64,000 bases of DNA, from positions 41,818-105,817 of the forward strand of contig JAFLSX010000002.1 of the NCBI GenBank assembly GCA_022510705.1, read 5' to 3'. The position numbers were made by a program, and so were the translations under genes. The stretch comes from Lachnospiraceae bacterium (GTDB lineage: Bacteria > Bacillota > Clostridia > Lachnospirales > Lachnospiraceae). The notes beneath the pieces were generated by a model. That model was not told where the DNA came from, did not search any database, and worked only from the letters and a program-made list of their open reading frames with translations. Of this stretch, positions 1 through 7,884 are shown piece by piece (the first letter of the stretch is position 1; each line of letters starts with the position of its first letter).

Positions 1-1
1 C

Positions 2-49
2 TACATTTCGACTTATACCTACGAGTACCGTTATACCGGGGATTTATAA
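2..49 (+). CDS. C-terminal end of an unidentified protein (partial)
   Basis: An open frame enters from the left edge and stops at a TAA at 47-49, leaving only about 15 residues rich in Tyr and Thr. It points toward tyrA and is followed by a GC hairpin and a bidirectional terminator, which fits the last codons of a real gene. The piece is too short to assign a family, and it could be chance open frame. Confidence 0.3.
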   Translation, partial: YISTYTYEYRYTGDL

Positions 50-91
50 GAAACGTTTGGGGGCTGTTACCCCCGGAATAGAAATGAAAAG

Positions 92-135
92 AACTGCCGT
101 CTGTCCATAAGGAACAGACGGCAGTTTTGGTTCTT
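92..135. terminator. Bidirectional intrinsic terminator between converging genes
   Basis: Perfect 13-bp arms (AACTGCCGTCTGT at 92-104, ACAGACGGCAGTT at 114-126) enclose a 9-nt loop. A T-rich tail follows on the plus strand, and a TTCTTTTC tail follows on the minus strand, so it can end both the gene entering from the left and tyrA. A smaller GGGGG/CCCCC hairpin lies just upstream at 59-74 without a T-run. Confidence 0.85.
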
Positions 136-1227
136 TTACTTTATATCATAATGCTTTTCTTGTAAAAGCTTCTTGGTCATTTGCATGGCGTCTTCTTCAT
201 AGAACTCCAGATGCATGGAGCCTTCGGCTGCCTCCCTGTTGTGGGTGATGCCGATATTTTTAATGCTGATGCCATGCTCTGCCAGGAGACTGACAATGGT
301 AGCCATGGATCCGGGTTTATCCGCAATATCCACAGTAAGGTCATAAGCCCTTTTAATAGGACCGCTGGAAGAATTGATAAAGGAATCCCGATATATCCTG
401 GCGGTATCAAACAGCTCATAGAGAGCAGCCTCGTCTTTGTTTTCAATGGCCGTTCTGGCCCGGGTCAGCGCATCGATATAGCGCTGTAACAAACCGGCAA
501 TATTCTCCCCGTTGCTTAAGCAGATCTGCTGCCACATGGTGGGAGAGGAAGATGCAATACGGGTAATATCCTTAAAACCGCCGGCTGCAATTTGTTTCAT
601 GGTACCCTCGGGAGAATCCGAGATTCTTACCAGATTCACCAGTGTGGAGGCAATGACATGGGGAAGATGGCTGACAGCCGCGGTGATGAAATCATGTTCT
701 TCATAGGAGAGTACCAATGGAATGGCTCCCATTTCACTCACCAGATTTTCATAGGATGCAAGCTTATGAGGATTTGTCTCCGGGGAAGGAGTCAGGATAT
801 AGTAGGCATTTTGCAGCAGCATTGCTTTGGAGTTCGCGTAGCCAAAACGCTCACTGCCGGCCATGGGATGTCCGCCGATGAATTGCGCTGACAAGCCTGC
901 TTCTTTTATATGTTGATGAATATTTGTTTTTACACTGCCTACATCGGTCAGAATACAATCGGGGGAGAGCACCTCTTTGATCGCCAACAAGTTATCGTCA
1001 TTGCAGGAAACCGGTGCGCACAAAAAGAGGTAATCACAGGAAGAGAAGCTATTGTCTATAGCGGAGGTAATGCTGTCGGCAACCCCTTCCTTTAGAGCCA
1101 GTGCCAGAGCCTCTTCATTGATATCATAGGCAATAATGCGTATATGAGGTCGGGCTTCTTTTAATGCGCGGGCAATGGAGCCGCCAATGAGTCCCAGACC
1201 TATAAAACCGCAGGTTAGTTCAGACAT
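136..1227 (-). CDS. tyrA: Prephenate dehydrogenase with C-terminal ACT domain
   Basis: Converts prephenate to 4-hydroxyphenylpyruvate with NAD+, the committed step to tyrosine, in the cytoplasm. The N-terminus has a Rossmann GLGLIGGS motif at about residues 10-17. The family motif GGHPMAGSE follows in the middle. The last ~75 residues look like an ACT regulatory domain (LTVDIADKPGSMATIVSLLAEHG read in part), suggesting feedback by tyrosine. I start it at 1227, giving 363 residues, because GAGGT lies 8 nt before that ATG; the ATG five codons upstream at 1242 has no ribosome site. It stands alone on the minus strand with its own promoter and a shared terminator. Family assignment is secure; the inhibitor is inferred from related enzymes. 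Confidence 0.93.
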   Translation of the reverse strand: MSELTCGFIGLGLIGGSIARALKEARPHIRIIAYDINEEALALALKEGVADSITSAIDNSFSSCDYLFLCAPVSCNDDNLLAIKEVLSPDCILTDVGSVKTNIHQHIKEAGLSAQFIGGHPMAGSERFGYANSKAMLLQNAYYILTPSPETNPHKLASYENLVSEMGAIPLVLSYEEHDFITAAVSHLPHVIASTLVNLVRISDSPEGTMKQIAAGGFKDITRIASSSPTMWQQICLSNGENIAGLLQRYIDALTRARTAIENKDEAALYELFDTARIYRDSFINSSSGPIKRAYDLTVDIADKPGSMATIVSLLAEHGISIKNIGITHNREAAEGSMHLEFYEEDAMQMTKKLLQEKHYDIK

Positions 1228-1294
1228 AGATGCATACCTCATACATAGGATAACGGCTTTTGGCCGCTTTGTTGTCAGCTTTTGAATATGCTAT

Positions 1295-1323
1295 ATTTTA
1301 GCATGGCCTTTCAGGTTCGTCAA
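1295..1323 (-). promoter_or_regulatory. Sigma-A-type promoter for tyrA
   Basis: On the minus strand TTGACG (plus-strand complement at 1318-1323) is followed after exactly 17 nt by TAAAAT (1295-1300). Transcription would start near 1288, giving a leader of about 60 nt before the ATG at 1227. Confidence 0.7.
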
Positions 1324-1348
1324 TCTTGCATAAAATAAGCAAATAATC

Positions 1349-1377
1349 TTGTAATTAGATAAAAAATTTAGTAATAT
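1349..1377 (+). promoter_or_regulatory. Probable promoter for the EF-G-like gene
   Basis: TTGTAA (1349-1354) and TAATAT (1372-1377) are spaced by 17 nt in an AT-rich stretch. It is divergent from the tyrA promoter and about 75 nt before the start at 1454. Confidence 0.55.
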
Positions 1378-1453
1378 ATACCTATAGTGTTTTGGAAATC
1401 AGCTTAAAAGTTGTAAATTAGCACAAAAATAAACAAGAAAGGACGTAATCAGC

Positions 1454-3544
1454 ATGAAAGTTTACACGACCGACAAGATCCGCAACGTTGTTTTACTGGG
1501 GCATGGTGGCTCCGGTAAGACCAGTCTGGCTGAGGCTATGGCTTATTTATCCGGCATTACTTCCCGTATGGGGAAAGTGGAGGACGGCAATACAGTTAGC
1601 GATTACAGTAAGGAAGAACAGAAGAGGCAGTTTTCTATTTCTACTTCCGTCATTCCGGTAGAGTGGGAGGGTTACAAGATCAACATTTTGGATGCTCCCG
1701 GCTATTTTGATTTTGTTGGAGAGGTGGAGGAAGCCGTCAGTGCGGCAGGCGCTGCCATTATCGTAGTAAACGGTAAATCCGGTATAGAAGTGGGAACGGA
1801 GAAAGCATGGGAACTCTGTGAAAAATACAAGCTGCCGCGTTTTGTTTATGTAACCAACATGGATGTGGACAATGCTTCTTTCAGACAGGTAGTAGAGGAT
1901 ATGACAGAGAAATACGGCAAGAAGATCGCACCTTTCCATTTACCCATCCGCGAAAACGAAAAGTTTGTAGGTTATGTCAATGTAATTTCCGAAACCGGTC
2001 ACAGATGGCAGGGCAAGGAAGTTGCCCCCTGTGATGTGCCGGAGTATAATAAGCCCAATCTGCAGATCTGCAGAGACGCTCTCTTAGAGGCGGTAGCGGA
2101 GACCAGTGAGGAAATGATGGAGCGTTATTTCGGAGGAGAGGTATTCTCAGAGGCGGAAATCCGTGCGGCTCTGCGTACCAATGTCTGTGACGGCAGTATT
2201 GTTCCCGTGAGTATGGGATCCAATACGCTCTGCCAGGGTATTTATACGCTTTTGGACGATATTATCAAGTATCTGCCCAGTCCCGAGAATCGCCAGGTGG
2301 CAGGTATCAATATGAAAACCAATGATATCTACCATGCGGACTATGATTTTTCTAAGGCAAAATCCGCTTACATATGGAAGACTATTGTGGATCCGTTCAT
2401 CGGCAAATATTCCTTGATAAAAGTTAATTCGGGCGTTTTAAAAACAGATGATCTGATCTACAATGTGGACAGGGATATTGAAGAAAAAATAGGAAAGCTC
2501 TATGTGATGCAGGGTAATAAGCCCATAGAGGTTCCGGAGCTGCATGCAGGTGATATCGGCGCACTGGCCAAACTGACCGCAGCCAGAACAGGAAACAGTC
2601 TTTCCACCAAGGCCGTTACCATTAAATACGGTAAATGGGAGATTTCCAAGCCCTACACTTATATGCGTTATAAGCCCAAGAATAAGGGGGATGTGGATAA
2701 GATTTCCCAGGCACTGCAGAAGATGTCTCATGAGGACCAGACCCTGCAGATCGTCAACGATGCAGAGAACAGGCAGACACTTTTATACGGTATTGGTGAG
2801 CAGCATCTGGACATCGTAGCCAGCAGACTTCTGAATGAATACAAAGTGGAAATTGAATTGGCAAAGCCCAAGATTGCTTATAAGGAAACCGTTAAAAAGA
2901 CTTCGGATGTGGAATATAAGTACAAGAAACAGTCCGGCGGACACGGACAGTACGGCCATGTCAAGATGAGATTCTCTTCTTCGGGAGATTTGGAGACGCC
3001 ATTTGTTTTTGAGCAGGAAGTAGTGGGAGGTGCGGTTCCCAAGAATTTCTTCCCCGCTGTGGAGAAGGGACTGCAGGATTCCGTTGAAAGAGGCCCCATG
3101 GCTGCCTATCCGGTAGTGGGCGTAAAGGCCGTGCTCTATGACGGTTCCTATCATCCCGTGGATTCTTCGGAAATGGCTTTTAAGATGGCGACGATCCAGG
3201 CTTTCAAGAAGGGATTTATGGAGGCAGGACCGGTGCTCTTAGAGCCCATTGCTTCCTTGAAAGTGACGGTGCCGGATTCTTATACCGGAGATATCATGGG
3301 TGATCTGAATAAGCGCCGCGGCAGGGTATTAGGTATGAATCCTTTACCCGGAGGTAAACAGGTGATCGAGGCGGATATTCCCATGAGCAGTCTGTACGGC
3401 TATTGTACGGATCTGCGTTCCATGACCGGCGGACGGGGTGAATACACTTACGAATTTGCACGCTATGAACAGGCCCCCTCCGATGTACAGGAGAAGGAAG
3501 TAGCGGAAAGAGCTGCTAAGGTAGCGGAAGGAAATGTGGAGTAA
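1454..3544 (+). CDS. EF-G-like translational GTPase (EF-G paralogue)
   Basis: A 696-residue protein with the whole EF-G domain order: G domain, beta-barrel, and the C-terminal domains including the conserved GGHGQYGHVK region near residue 495. The G motifs differ from housekeeping EF-G. The P-loop is GHGGSGKT (residues 17-24), the switch II motif is DAPGYFDF with Tyr where translational GTPases carry the catalytic His, and the base-recognition motif reads TNMD rather than NKxD. This pattern belongs to the clostridial EF-G-like group rather than FusA, which normally sits with rpsL/rpsG and tuf. Its role is uncertain: ribosome recycling or a stress-specific translocase are possible. SD AAGAAAGGA precedes the ATG. 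A small membrane protein overlaps its end. Confidence 0.85.
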   Translation: MKVYTTDKIRNVVLLGHGGSGKTSLAEAMAYLSGITSRMGKVEDGNTVSDYSKEEQKRQFSISTSVIPVEWEGYKINILDAPGYFDFVGEVEEAVSAAGAAIIVVNGKSGIEVGTEKAWELCEKYKLPRFVYVTNMDVDNASFRQVVEDMTEKYGKKIAPFHLPIRENEKFVGYVNVISETGHRWQGKEVAPCDVPEYNKPNLQICRDALLEAVAETSEEMMERYFGGEVFSEAEIRAALRTNVCDGSIVPVSMGSNTLCQGIYTLLDDIIKYLPSPENRQVAGINMKTNDIYHADYDFSKAKSAYIWKTIVDPFIGKYSLIKVNSGVLKTDDLIYNVDRDIEEKIGKLYVMQGNKPIEVPELHAGDIGALAKLTAARTGNSLSTKAVTIKYGKWEISKPYTYMRYKPKNKGDVDKISQALQKMSHEDQTLQIVNDAENRQTLLYGIGEQHLDIVASRLLNEYKVEIELAKPKIAYKETVKKTSDVEYKYKKQSGGHGQYGHVKMRFSSSGDLETPFVFEQEVVGGAVPKNFFPAVEKGLQDSVERGPMAAYPVVGVKAVLYDGSYHPVDSSEMAFKMATIQAFKKGFMEAGPVLLEPIASLKVTVPDSYTGDIMGDLNKRRGRVLGMNPLPGGKQVIEADIPMSSLYGYCTDLRSMTGGRGEYTYEFARYEQAPSDVQEKEVAERAAKVAEGNVE

Positions 3545-3887
3545 AAAATTTTTGATCATTGCTATAGTGGTTACGATAGCTGCATGCCTTATCAATCTTG
3601 CCGAGGCCTATTTCTGGGAAGTGCTGCCGATTGCTACCGATGTGGATAAAGATAAGTGGTTTTCCGGCGAAACAAAAAGGGGCTATGGTGTTGAACTGCG
3701 TACAAGATATGATTATTCGGTACACGACTGGGGAGACCCCATAGTGGAAATGAGGTTTAGCCTTTTTTCTCTGATTTCCGATTTTGTGTTTACCTATTTT
3801 TATGTTGTTATGGGCTGGGCGCTTCTCGGTATTGGGAAGGAAGCAGTGAAGGATGTCACAAATTTTGGCAAGGAGGATGAATCCTGA
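3534..3887 (+). CDS. Small two-helix membrane protein, unknown function
   Basis: A 117-residue protein that I do not recognise. An N-terminal hydrophobic helix (residues about 5-26) and a second one (about 76-103) flank a charged ~45-residue stretch rich in Asp, Lys, Arg and Tyr, so both ends probably face the same side of the membrane. Its ATG overlaps the last 11 nt of the EF-G-like gene in another frame, which suggests translational coupling; a GGAAGGAA stretch sits directly before the ATG with very short spacing. The leuS promoter follows it. Confidence 0.6.
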   Translation: MWSKKFLIIAIVVTIAACLINLAEAYFWEVLPIATDVDKDKWFSGETKRGYGVELRTRYDYSVHDWGDPIVEMRFSLFSLISDFVFTYFYVVMGWALLGIGKEAVKDVTNFGKEDES

Positions 3888-3896
3888 TATTCCTGC

Positions 3897-3925
3897 TTGA
3901 CAGAAAACTCCAAAACGGATAAAAT
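3897..3925 (+). promoter_or_regulatory. Sigma-A promoter for the T-box-leuS unit
   Basis: TTGACA (3897-3902), 17-nt spacer, TAAAAT (3920-3925). Transcription would start near 3932 and run through the T-box leader. Confidence 0.8.
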
Positions 3926-3931
3926 GTAGGC

Positions 3932-4216
3932 AGTTTAAAGTATAAGGAAATGCAGAGAAGGAGAAGAGTAACAGCGCCAGGCTGTCAGAGAGCTGCCGGT
4001 TGGTGAGAGGCAGCAGCGCAAGGCTGTGAACTGGCTCCGGAGTTCCTGTGGGGAAATGCAGATTGTGCAGAGTAGTTGCAGGCGGCCCACTACCGTTATC
4101 AGTTATAAGTGCGTGGATATTTCTTTGTAATTCGGAGAATGTTCACGAAGCAGAGTGGTACCACGGAATGGAAAGCCCTTTCGTCTCTAGAAAACGAAAG
4201 GGCTTTATTATTTTTT
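3932..4216 (+). ncRNA. T-box leader (tRNA-Leu sensing) of leuS
   Basis: An untranslated leader of about 285 nt. The T-box sequence AGAGTGGTACCACGG at 4152-4166 offers TGGT to pair with an uncharged tRNA acceptor end. A stem-I apical segment (GCTGCC, GGTTGGTGAGA, GGCAGC near 3990-4015) is present. The likely specifier is CTG at 4031-4033, in GTGAA-CTG-G, matching leucine. It ends in a strong terminator with arms AAAGCCCTTTCGT (4172-4184) and ACGAAAGGGCTTT (4194-4206) followed by a T-run. By analogy with known T-boxes, uncharged tRNA-Leu would stabilise the antiterminator and let leuS be read. The exact specifier codon is my inference; CTC two bases further is the alternative. Confidence 0.9.
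4172..4216 (+). terminator. Conditional terminator inside the leuS T-box
   Basis: Perfect 13-bp stem with a 9-nt loop and a TTATTATTTTTT tail. The 5' arm directly follows the T-box motif, as expected when terminator and antiterminator are mutually exclusive. The leuS ribosome site AGGAGG follows immediately. Confidence 0.88.
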
Positions 4217-4230
4217 AGGAGGAGAACAAA

Positions 4231-6645
4231 ATGGCAGAACCGTACAATCACAGTGAGGTGGAAGCAAAATGGCAGAAAATATGGGATGATGAAAGGGCTT
4301 TTGCTACTTCAGAAGACTATAGTAAACCCAAATACTATGCGCTGGTAGAATTTCCCTACCCTTCGGGCCAGGGACTTCATGTAGGACATCCCCGTCCTTA
4401 TACGGCTCTTGATATTGTGGCAAGAAAGCGGAGAATGCAGGGTTATAACGTGCTCTATCCCATGGGCTGGGACGCATTTGGTCTGCCCACGGAGAATTAT
4501 GCGATTCAGAATCATATTCATCCCAGAATTGTAACAAAAAATAATGTGGAGCGTTTCAAAGGACAGCTTCATGCGCTGGGTTATTCCTTTGACTGGGATA
4601 GAGAGATCAACACTACGGATGAACACTATTATAAATGGACCCAGTGGATTTTTTTAAAGCTTTTTAATGCAGGACTGGCTTATAAGAGTGAAATGCCCAT
4701 CAACTGGTGTACTTCCTGTAAGGTGGGACTGGCCAATGAAGAGGTGGTAAACGGCGTCTGTGAGCGCTGTGGCTCCGAGGTTGTCCGTAAGGTCAAGAGC
4801 CAGTGGATGTTAAAGATTACGGAATATGCGGATAAATTGCTTCAGGGACTTGACAGCGTGGACTATGTGGAGCGCGTCAAGGTATCCCAGAAGAACTGGA
4901 TTGGTAAATCCACCGGTGCGGAAGTGGACTTTATCTTAAAAGATAAGGAAGATAAGCTGACAGTCTATACCACCAGACCGGATACTCTTTTCGGTGTTAC
5001 CTATATGGTTATGAGCCCGGAGCATCCTTTCATTGACAAGTATAAAGCGGACATTAAAAACTGGGATGCAGTGGTGGCTTACAGAGAGCAAGCTGCCAGA
5101 AAGTCCGATTTTGAGCGTACCGAGATAGCCAAAGACAAGACCGGTGTTATGTTAAACGGCCTGACAGCCGTAAATCCGGTAAACGGCAAGGAGATTCCGG
5201 TATGGATTTCCGACTATGTCCTCATGACCTACGGTACCGGTGCCATTATGGCGGTGCCTGCTCATGATGAGAGAGACTGGGAATTTGCAAAGAAGTTTGA
5301 TATGCCCATCATTGAAGTGGTGGCGGGTAGTCCAGTGGACGTGAATGAAGCGGTTTATACGGATGTTGCAAGCGGTATCTTGGTGAATTCTGAGTTTTTA
5401 AACGGTCTTTCCGTTGCGGATGCCAAGAAGAAGATTATTGAGTATTTAACCGAAAAAGGGATCGGACATCAAAAGACCAATTTTAAATTGAGGGACTGGG
5501 TATTTTCTAGACAGCGTTACTGGGGAGAGCCGATTCCTATTGTACACTGTGAAAAATGCGGTTATGTGGCTCTGCCGGAAAGTGAACTGCCTTTGGAATT
5601 ACCTGAGGTGGAGAGCTATATGCCCACGGACAACGGAGAATCCCCTCTGGCCCATATGACAGACTGGGTAAATACTACCTGTCCGCACTGCGGCGGTCCG
5701 GCTAAGCGGGAGACGGATACCATGCCCCAGTGGGCGGGTTCTTCCTGGTATTTCCTTAGATATACCGACCCGAAGAACGAGAAGGAACTGGCAAGTAAAG
5801 AAGCGCTGAACTACTGGATGCCCGTAGACTGGTATAACGGCGGTATGGAGCATACCACGCTGCACCTTTTATATTCCCGTTTTTGGCATAGATTTCTCTA
5901 TGATCAGAAGGTGGTACCTTGTCCGGAACCCTATCAGAAGAGAACCTCCCACGGTATGATCTTGGGATCCAACGGCGAGAAGATGAGTAAGTCCAGGGGA
6001 AATGTGGTCAATCCTGACGATATTGTCAGGGAATACGGCGCAGATACTCTGCGTACTTATGAAATGTTTATCGGTGCATTCGATCTGAGCGCTGCATGGT
6101 CTGAGGATGGTGTTAAGGGATGTCGCAGATTTTTGGAGAGAGTATGGAAACTGCAGGATATTCTGACGGATGAGGAAGGCTATTCCGCTGATATGGAAAC
6201 CAAACTGCATCAGACCATTAAGAAGGTCAGCTCGGATTTTGAAAATTTGAAATACAACACGGCTATTGCCGCTATGATGGCCCTGTTAAATGATTTCTAC
6301 AAGAAGAATGCGGTTACGAAGGGAGAGTTTAAAATTCTGCTCACTCTTTTAAATCCTGTAGCACCCCATATTACGGAGCAGCTTTGGGAAACTGTGGGAT
6401 ATGAGGGAAGGATCTACCAGACCTCCTGGCCCGAGTATGACGAGGCTAAGACAGTGGAAGCCAATGTGGAAGTTGCCGTGCAGATAAACGGCAAGACCAA
6501 GGCTACCATCCTGATTCCTAAGGAGGAAGGGAAGGAGAAGGTACTTACAATGGCAAAAGAGGTATTGGGAAGCAAGCTTTCCGGCACCATTGTAAAAGAA
6601 ATCTATGTACCAGGCAGAATTGTCAATCTTGTTGTAAAGCCTTAA
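4231..6645 (+). CDS. leuS: Leucyl-tRNA synthetase
   Basis: Charges tRNA-Leu with leucine in the cytoplasm (class Ia synthetase, 804 residues, usual bacterial length). The HIGH motif appears as HVGH at residues 50-53 and the KMSKS loop at 584-588. Zinc-ribbon-like cysteine pairs (CTSCK/CERCG and CEKCG/CPHCG) lie in the inserts, and the editing domain ([12 protein letters not shown], then [15 protein letters not shown]) lies between them. A strong AGGAGG lies before the ATG. Expression is set by the T-box upstream and transcription ends at the hairpin after the stop. Confidence 0.97.
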   Translation: MAEPYNHSEVEAKWQKIWDDERAFATSEDYSKPKYYALVEFPYPSGQGLHVGHPRPYTALDIVARKRRMQGYNVLYPMGWDAFGLPTENYAIQNHIHPRIVTKNNVERFKGQLHALGYSFDWDREINTTDEHYYKWTQWIFLKLFNAGLAYKSEMPINWCTSCKVGLANEEVVNGVCERCGSEVVRKVKSQWMLKITEYADKLLQGLDSVDYVERVKVSQKNWIGKSTGAEVDFILKDKEDKLTVYTTRPDTLFGVTYMVMSPEHPFIDKYKADIKNWDAVVAYREQAARKSDFERTEIAKDKTGVMLNGLTAVNPVNGKEIPVWISDYVLMTYGTGAIMAVPAHDERDWEFAKKFDMPIIEVVAGSPVDVNEAVYTDVASGILVNSEFLNGLSVADAKKKIIEYLTEKGIGHQKTNFKLRDWVFSRQRYWGEPIPIVHCEKCGYVALPESELPLELPEVESYMPTDNGESPLAHMTDWVNTTCPHCGGPAKRETDTMPQWAGSSWYFLRYTDPKNEKELASKEALNYWMPVDWYNGGMEHTTLHLLYSRFWHRFLYDQKVVPCPEPYQKRTSHGMILGSNGEKMSKSRGNVVNPDDIVREYGADTLRTYEMFIGAFDLSAAWSEDGVKGCRRFLERVWKLQDILTDEEGYSADMETKLHQTIKKVSSDFENLKYNTAIAAMMALLNDFYKKNAVTKGEFKILLTLLNPVAPHITEQLWETVGYEGRIYQTSWPEYDEAKTVEANVEVAVQINGKTKATILIPKEEGKEKVLTMAKEVLGSKLSGTIVKEIYVPGRIVNLVVKP

Positions 6646-6649
6646 TAGT

Positions 6650-6682
6650 AAAAGCGCCGGTCAGTGGATCGGCGCTTTTCTC
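6650..6682. terminator. Bidirectional terminator between leuS and a minus-strand gene
   Basis: Arms AAAAGCGCCG (6650-6659) and CGGCGCTTTT (6670-6679) form a 10-bp stem with an A-tract before and a T-tract after, so it works in both directions. It overlaps the last codons of the converging minus-strand gene. Confidence 0.8.
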
Positions 6683-6936
6683 ATGATATTATCTATCTGT
6701 TTCAGTTCCTCCGGTGTGCTGTATTTTTTGATGGCGCTTATAACGGCGCCAACCTCGGCGGAGGAAAAAGAAATGGATTCGTTTTTTGCCTGTTTCATTT
6801 TGGTCATCATAAAGGGCATGAGTTCTTTTTGACTCTTTCCCTGACAGCCTGTTACCAGTTCTCCTAAAAAACGCAGCTTATTTTCTTCTATGTTGTTTAA
6901 GATGGGATCTGACATCCACTCAGGTCTGTTTTCCAT
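6661..6936 (-). CDS. Conserved-looking hypothetical protein, 91 residues
   Basis: Not recognised. A soluble, mostly helical protein rich in Lys, Glu and Met with no signal peptide or membrane helix. I start at 6936 (MENRPEW...) because GGAGAG lies about 5 nt upstream; a longer reading from 6978 adds 14 residues, has no ribosome site, but its ATG overlaps the stop of the upstream gene. It follows the 145-residue hypothetical at 6978-7415 in the same direction, and both proteins have similar acidic/Met-rich helical composition, so they may form a pair. The low-complexity-free sequence and clean ribosome site argue for a real gene. Confidence 0.6.
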   Translation of the reverse strand: MENRPEWMSDPILNNIEENKLRFLGELVTGCQGKSQKELMPFMMTKMKQAKNESISFSSAEVGAVISAIKKYSTPEELKQIDNIMRKAPIH

Positions 6937-6977
6937 ATTTCTCTCCAATGTGTGGGTGCACACGAATCTTTCTTTCA

Positions 6978-7415
6978 TTATTTTGAGAGCATCTGAAACA
7001 TCTGCATAAAATCCTCTGCGCCGCCATCCCCGTCACCGAAGTGAAAGCCTTCGGGAAAAATCTCTTTCATCATATTGACGGTTTCCATCATTTCCTCAGC
7101 ATTTTTTAGGGTGGAGAAGATATCTATCAGCCGCTCCACCTTTTTTCTTTCCGCATAGGAGCAGTAGGGGAGAATTTCATGATAGAGTTGTGTGGTATCC
7201 GACAAGATCTCCCTCGGCATACAGCCGAAGGGATGATGTTTAAAATAGGCGGCAGTATATTGAAATTCCAGATACTTGATATAGACGGCAAGCTGCTGTT
7301 GCAGGGACGGATCCAGATAGGGGAGAAGCAGCTTGTATATCTGTATATGATTGGTTGTAAAGAGTGCGTCAAAGGCCCGAATTCTGTCCTTTTTTTCGGC
7401 TTCATCCCTGCTCAT
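6978..7415 (-). CDS. Hypothetical helical protein, 145 residues
   Basis: Not recognised. A soluble protein, predicted mainly helical, with many aromatic residues (repeated Tyr/Phe) and a Gly/Asp-rich patch (GDGDGG near residue 127) before a Met/Phe-rich C-terminal helix. GAGGAA lies about 6 nt before the ATG. It is the first gene of a pair with 6661-6936, downstream of the small Cys-rich gene on the same strand. The order Cys-rich protein then these two suggests a possible spore-related cluster, but nothing in the protein itself shows that. Confidence 0.6.
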   Translation of the reverse strand: MSRDEAEKKDRIRAFDALFTTNHIQIYKLLLPYLDPSLQQQLAVYIKYLEFQYTAAYFKHHPFGCMPREILSDTTQLYHEILPYCSYAERKKVERLIDIFSTLKNAEEMMETVNMMKEIFPEGFHFGDGDGGAEDFMQMFQMLSK

Positions 7416-7469
7416 ACCTTTTTCCTCGTGCTTTCTTCGTATTAATCTTATGAAAGGTGACGAGTATGT

Positions 7470-7507
7470 ATGCGTGAAACAGGCTCTTTAAAAGAGCCTG
7501 CACGCAT
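7470..7507 (-). terminator. Hairpin after the Cys-rich gene, possible weak terminator
   Basis: CAGGCTCTTT (7480-7489) pairs with AAAGAGCCTG (7491-7500), extended outward by ATGCGTG/CACGCAT. The stem is strong, but no T-run follows on the minus strand, so it may be a processing site or partial terminator before the two hypothetical genes. Confidence 0.4.
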
Positions 7508-7515
7508 CAGAGTTG

Positions 7516-7734
7516 TTAGTTGTTGCAGCCACCGCAGAAGCAGGAGATCAACAGAATCCAGATTAACAGATCGCAGCTGTTGTTGTTGCCCCAGCCGTCA
7601 TTGTTGTTTAAGAGTCCGATACCGTTGTTGCCATTGCAGAAAGCAAGCAGCAGGATGATCCAGATCAGATTGTTGTTGCCGCTGCGGCCTTCATTACCGG
7701 AGCATCCGCAGTTGCTGGCAGTTAAATCGCTCAT
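7516..7734 (-). CDS. Small Gly/Asn/Cys-rich protein (type annotated as HCB protein 13)
   Basis: A 72-residue protein of low complexity: N-terminus MSDLTASNCGCSG, two very similar hydrophobic blocks (LIWIILLLAFC and LLIWILLISCFCGG) separated by Asn/Gly-rich spacers, and a CGGCNN end. Similar short proteins are common in Lachnospiraceae and are usually labelled 'chorion class high-cysteine HCB protein 13'; their role is not known to me and a coat or surface role is only a guess. The ATG at 7734 has GAGGTG 6 nt upstream; a GTG three codons earlier is less likely. A candidate sigma-K promoter precedes it. Confidence 0.72.
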   Translation of the reverse strand: MSDLTASNCGCSGNEGRSGNNNLIWIILLLAFCNGNNGIGLLNNNDGWGNNNSCDLLIWILLISCFCGGCNN

Positions 7735-7763
7735 ATTAAGCACCTCTAGGTTTTTTTATGGTT

Positions 7764-7791
7764 TATATTATGAGGGTGAGCATGTCAATGT
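7764..7791 (-). promoter_or_regulatory. Candidate sigma-K-like promoter for the Cys-rich gene
   Basis: On the minus strand AC (7790-7791), 17 nt, then CATAATATA (7764-7772) fits the Bacillus-type sigma-K pattern AC-N16/17-CATAnnnTA. The same stretch also contains TTGACA (7783-7788) with TATAAA after 15 nt, a poorer sigma-A match because of spacing. Which sigma factor is used cannot be settled from sequence. Confidence 0.4.
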
Positions 7792-7828
7792 TTCCTGATT
7801 TTGTTAAAAAAATTAAAACTTTAAGGTC

Positions 7829-7856
7829 TTGCATTAATTTTAATATGTAGTAAAAT
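7829..7856 (+). promoter_or_regulatory. Promoter of the sortase/LRR locus
   Basis: TTGCAT (7829-7834), 16-nt spacer, TAAAAT (7851-7856). The start of transcription would be near 7863, which is after the first in-frame ATG at 7861; this supports a translation start further in, at 7885. Confidence 0.55.
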
Positions 7857-7884
7857 AATCATGTATAATAAAATTAGGGATAGT

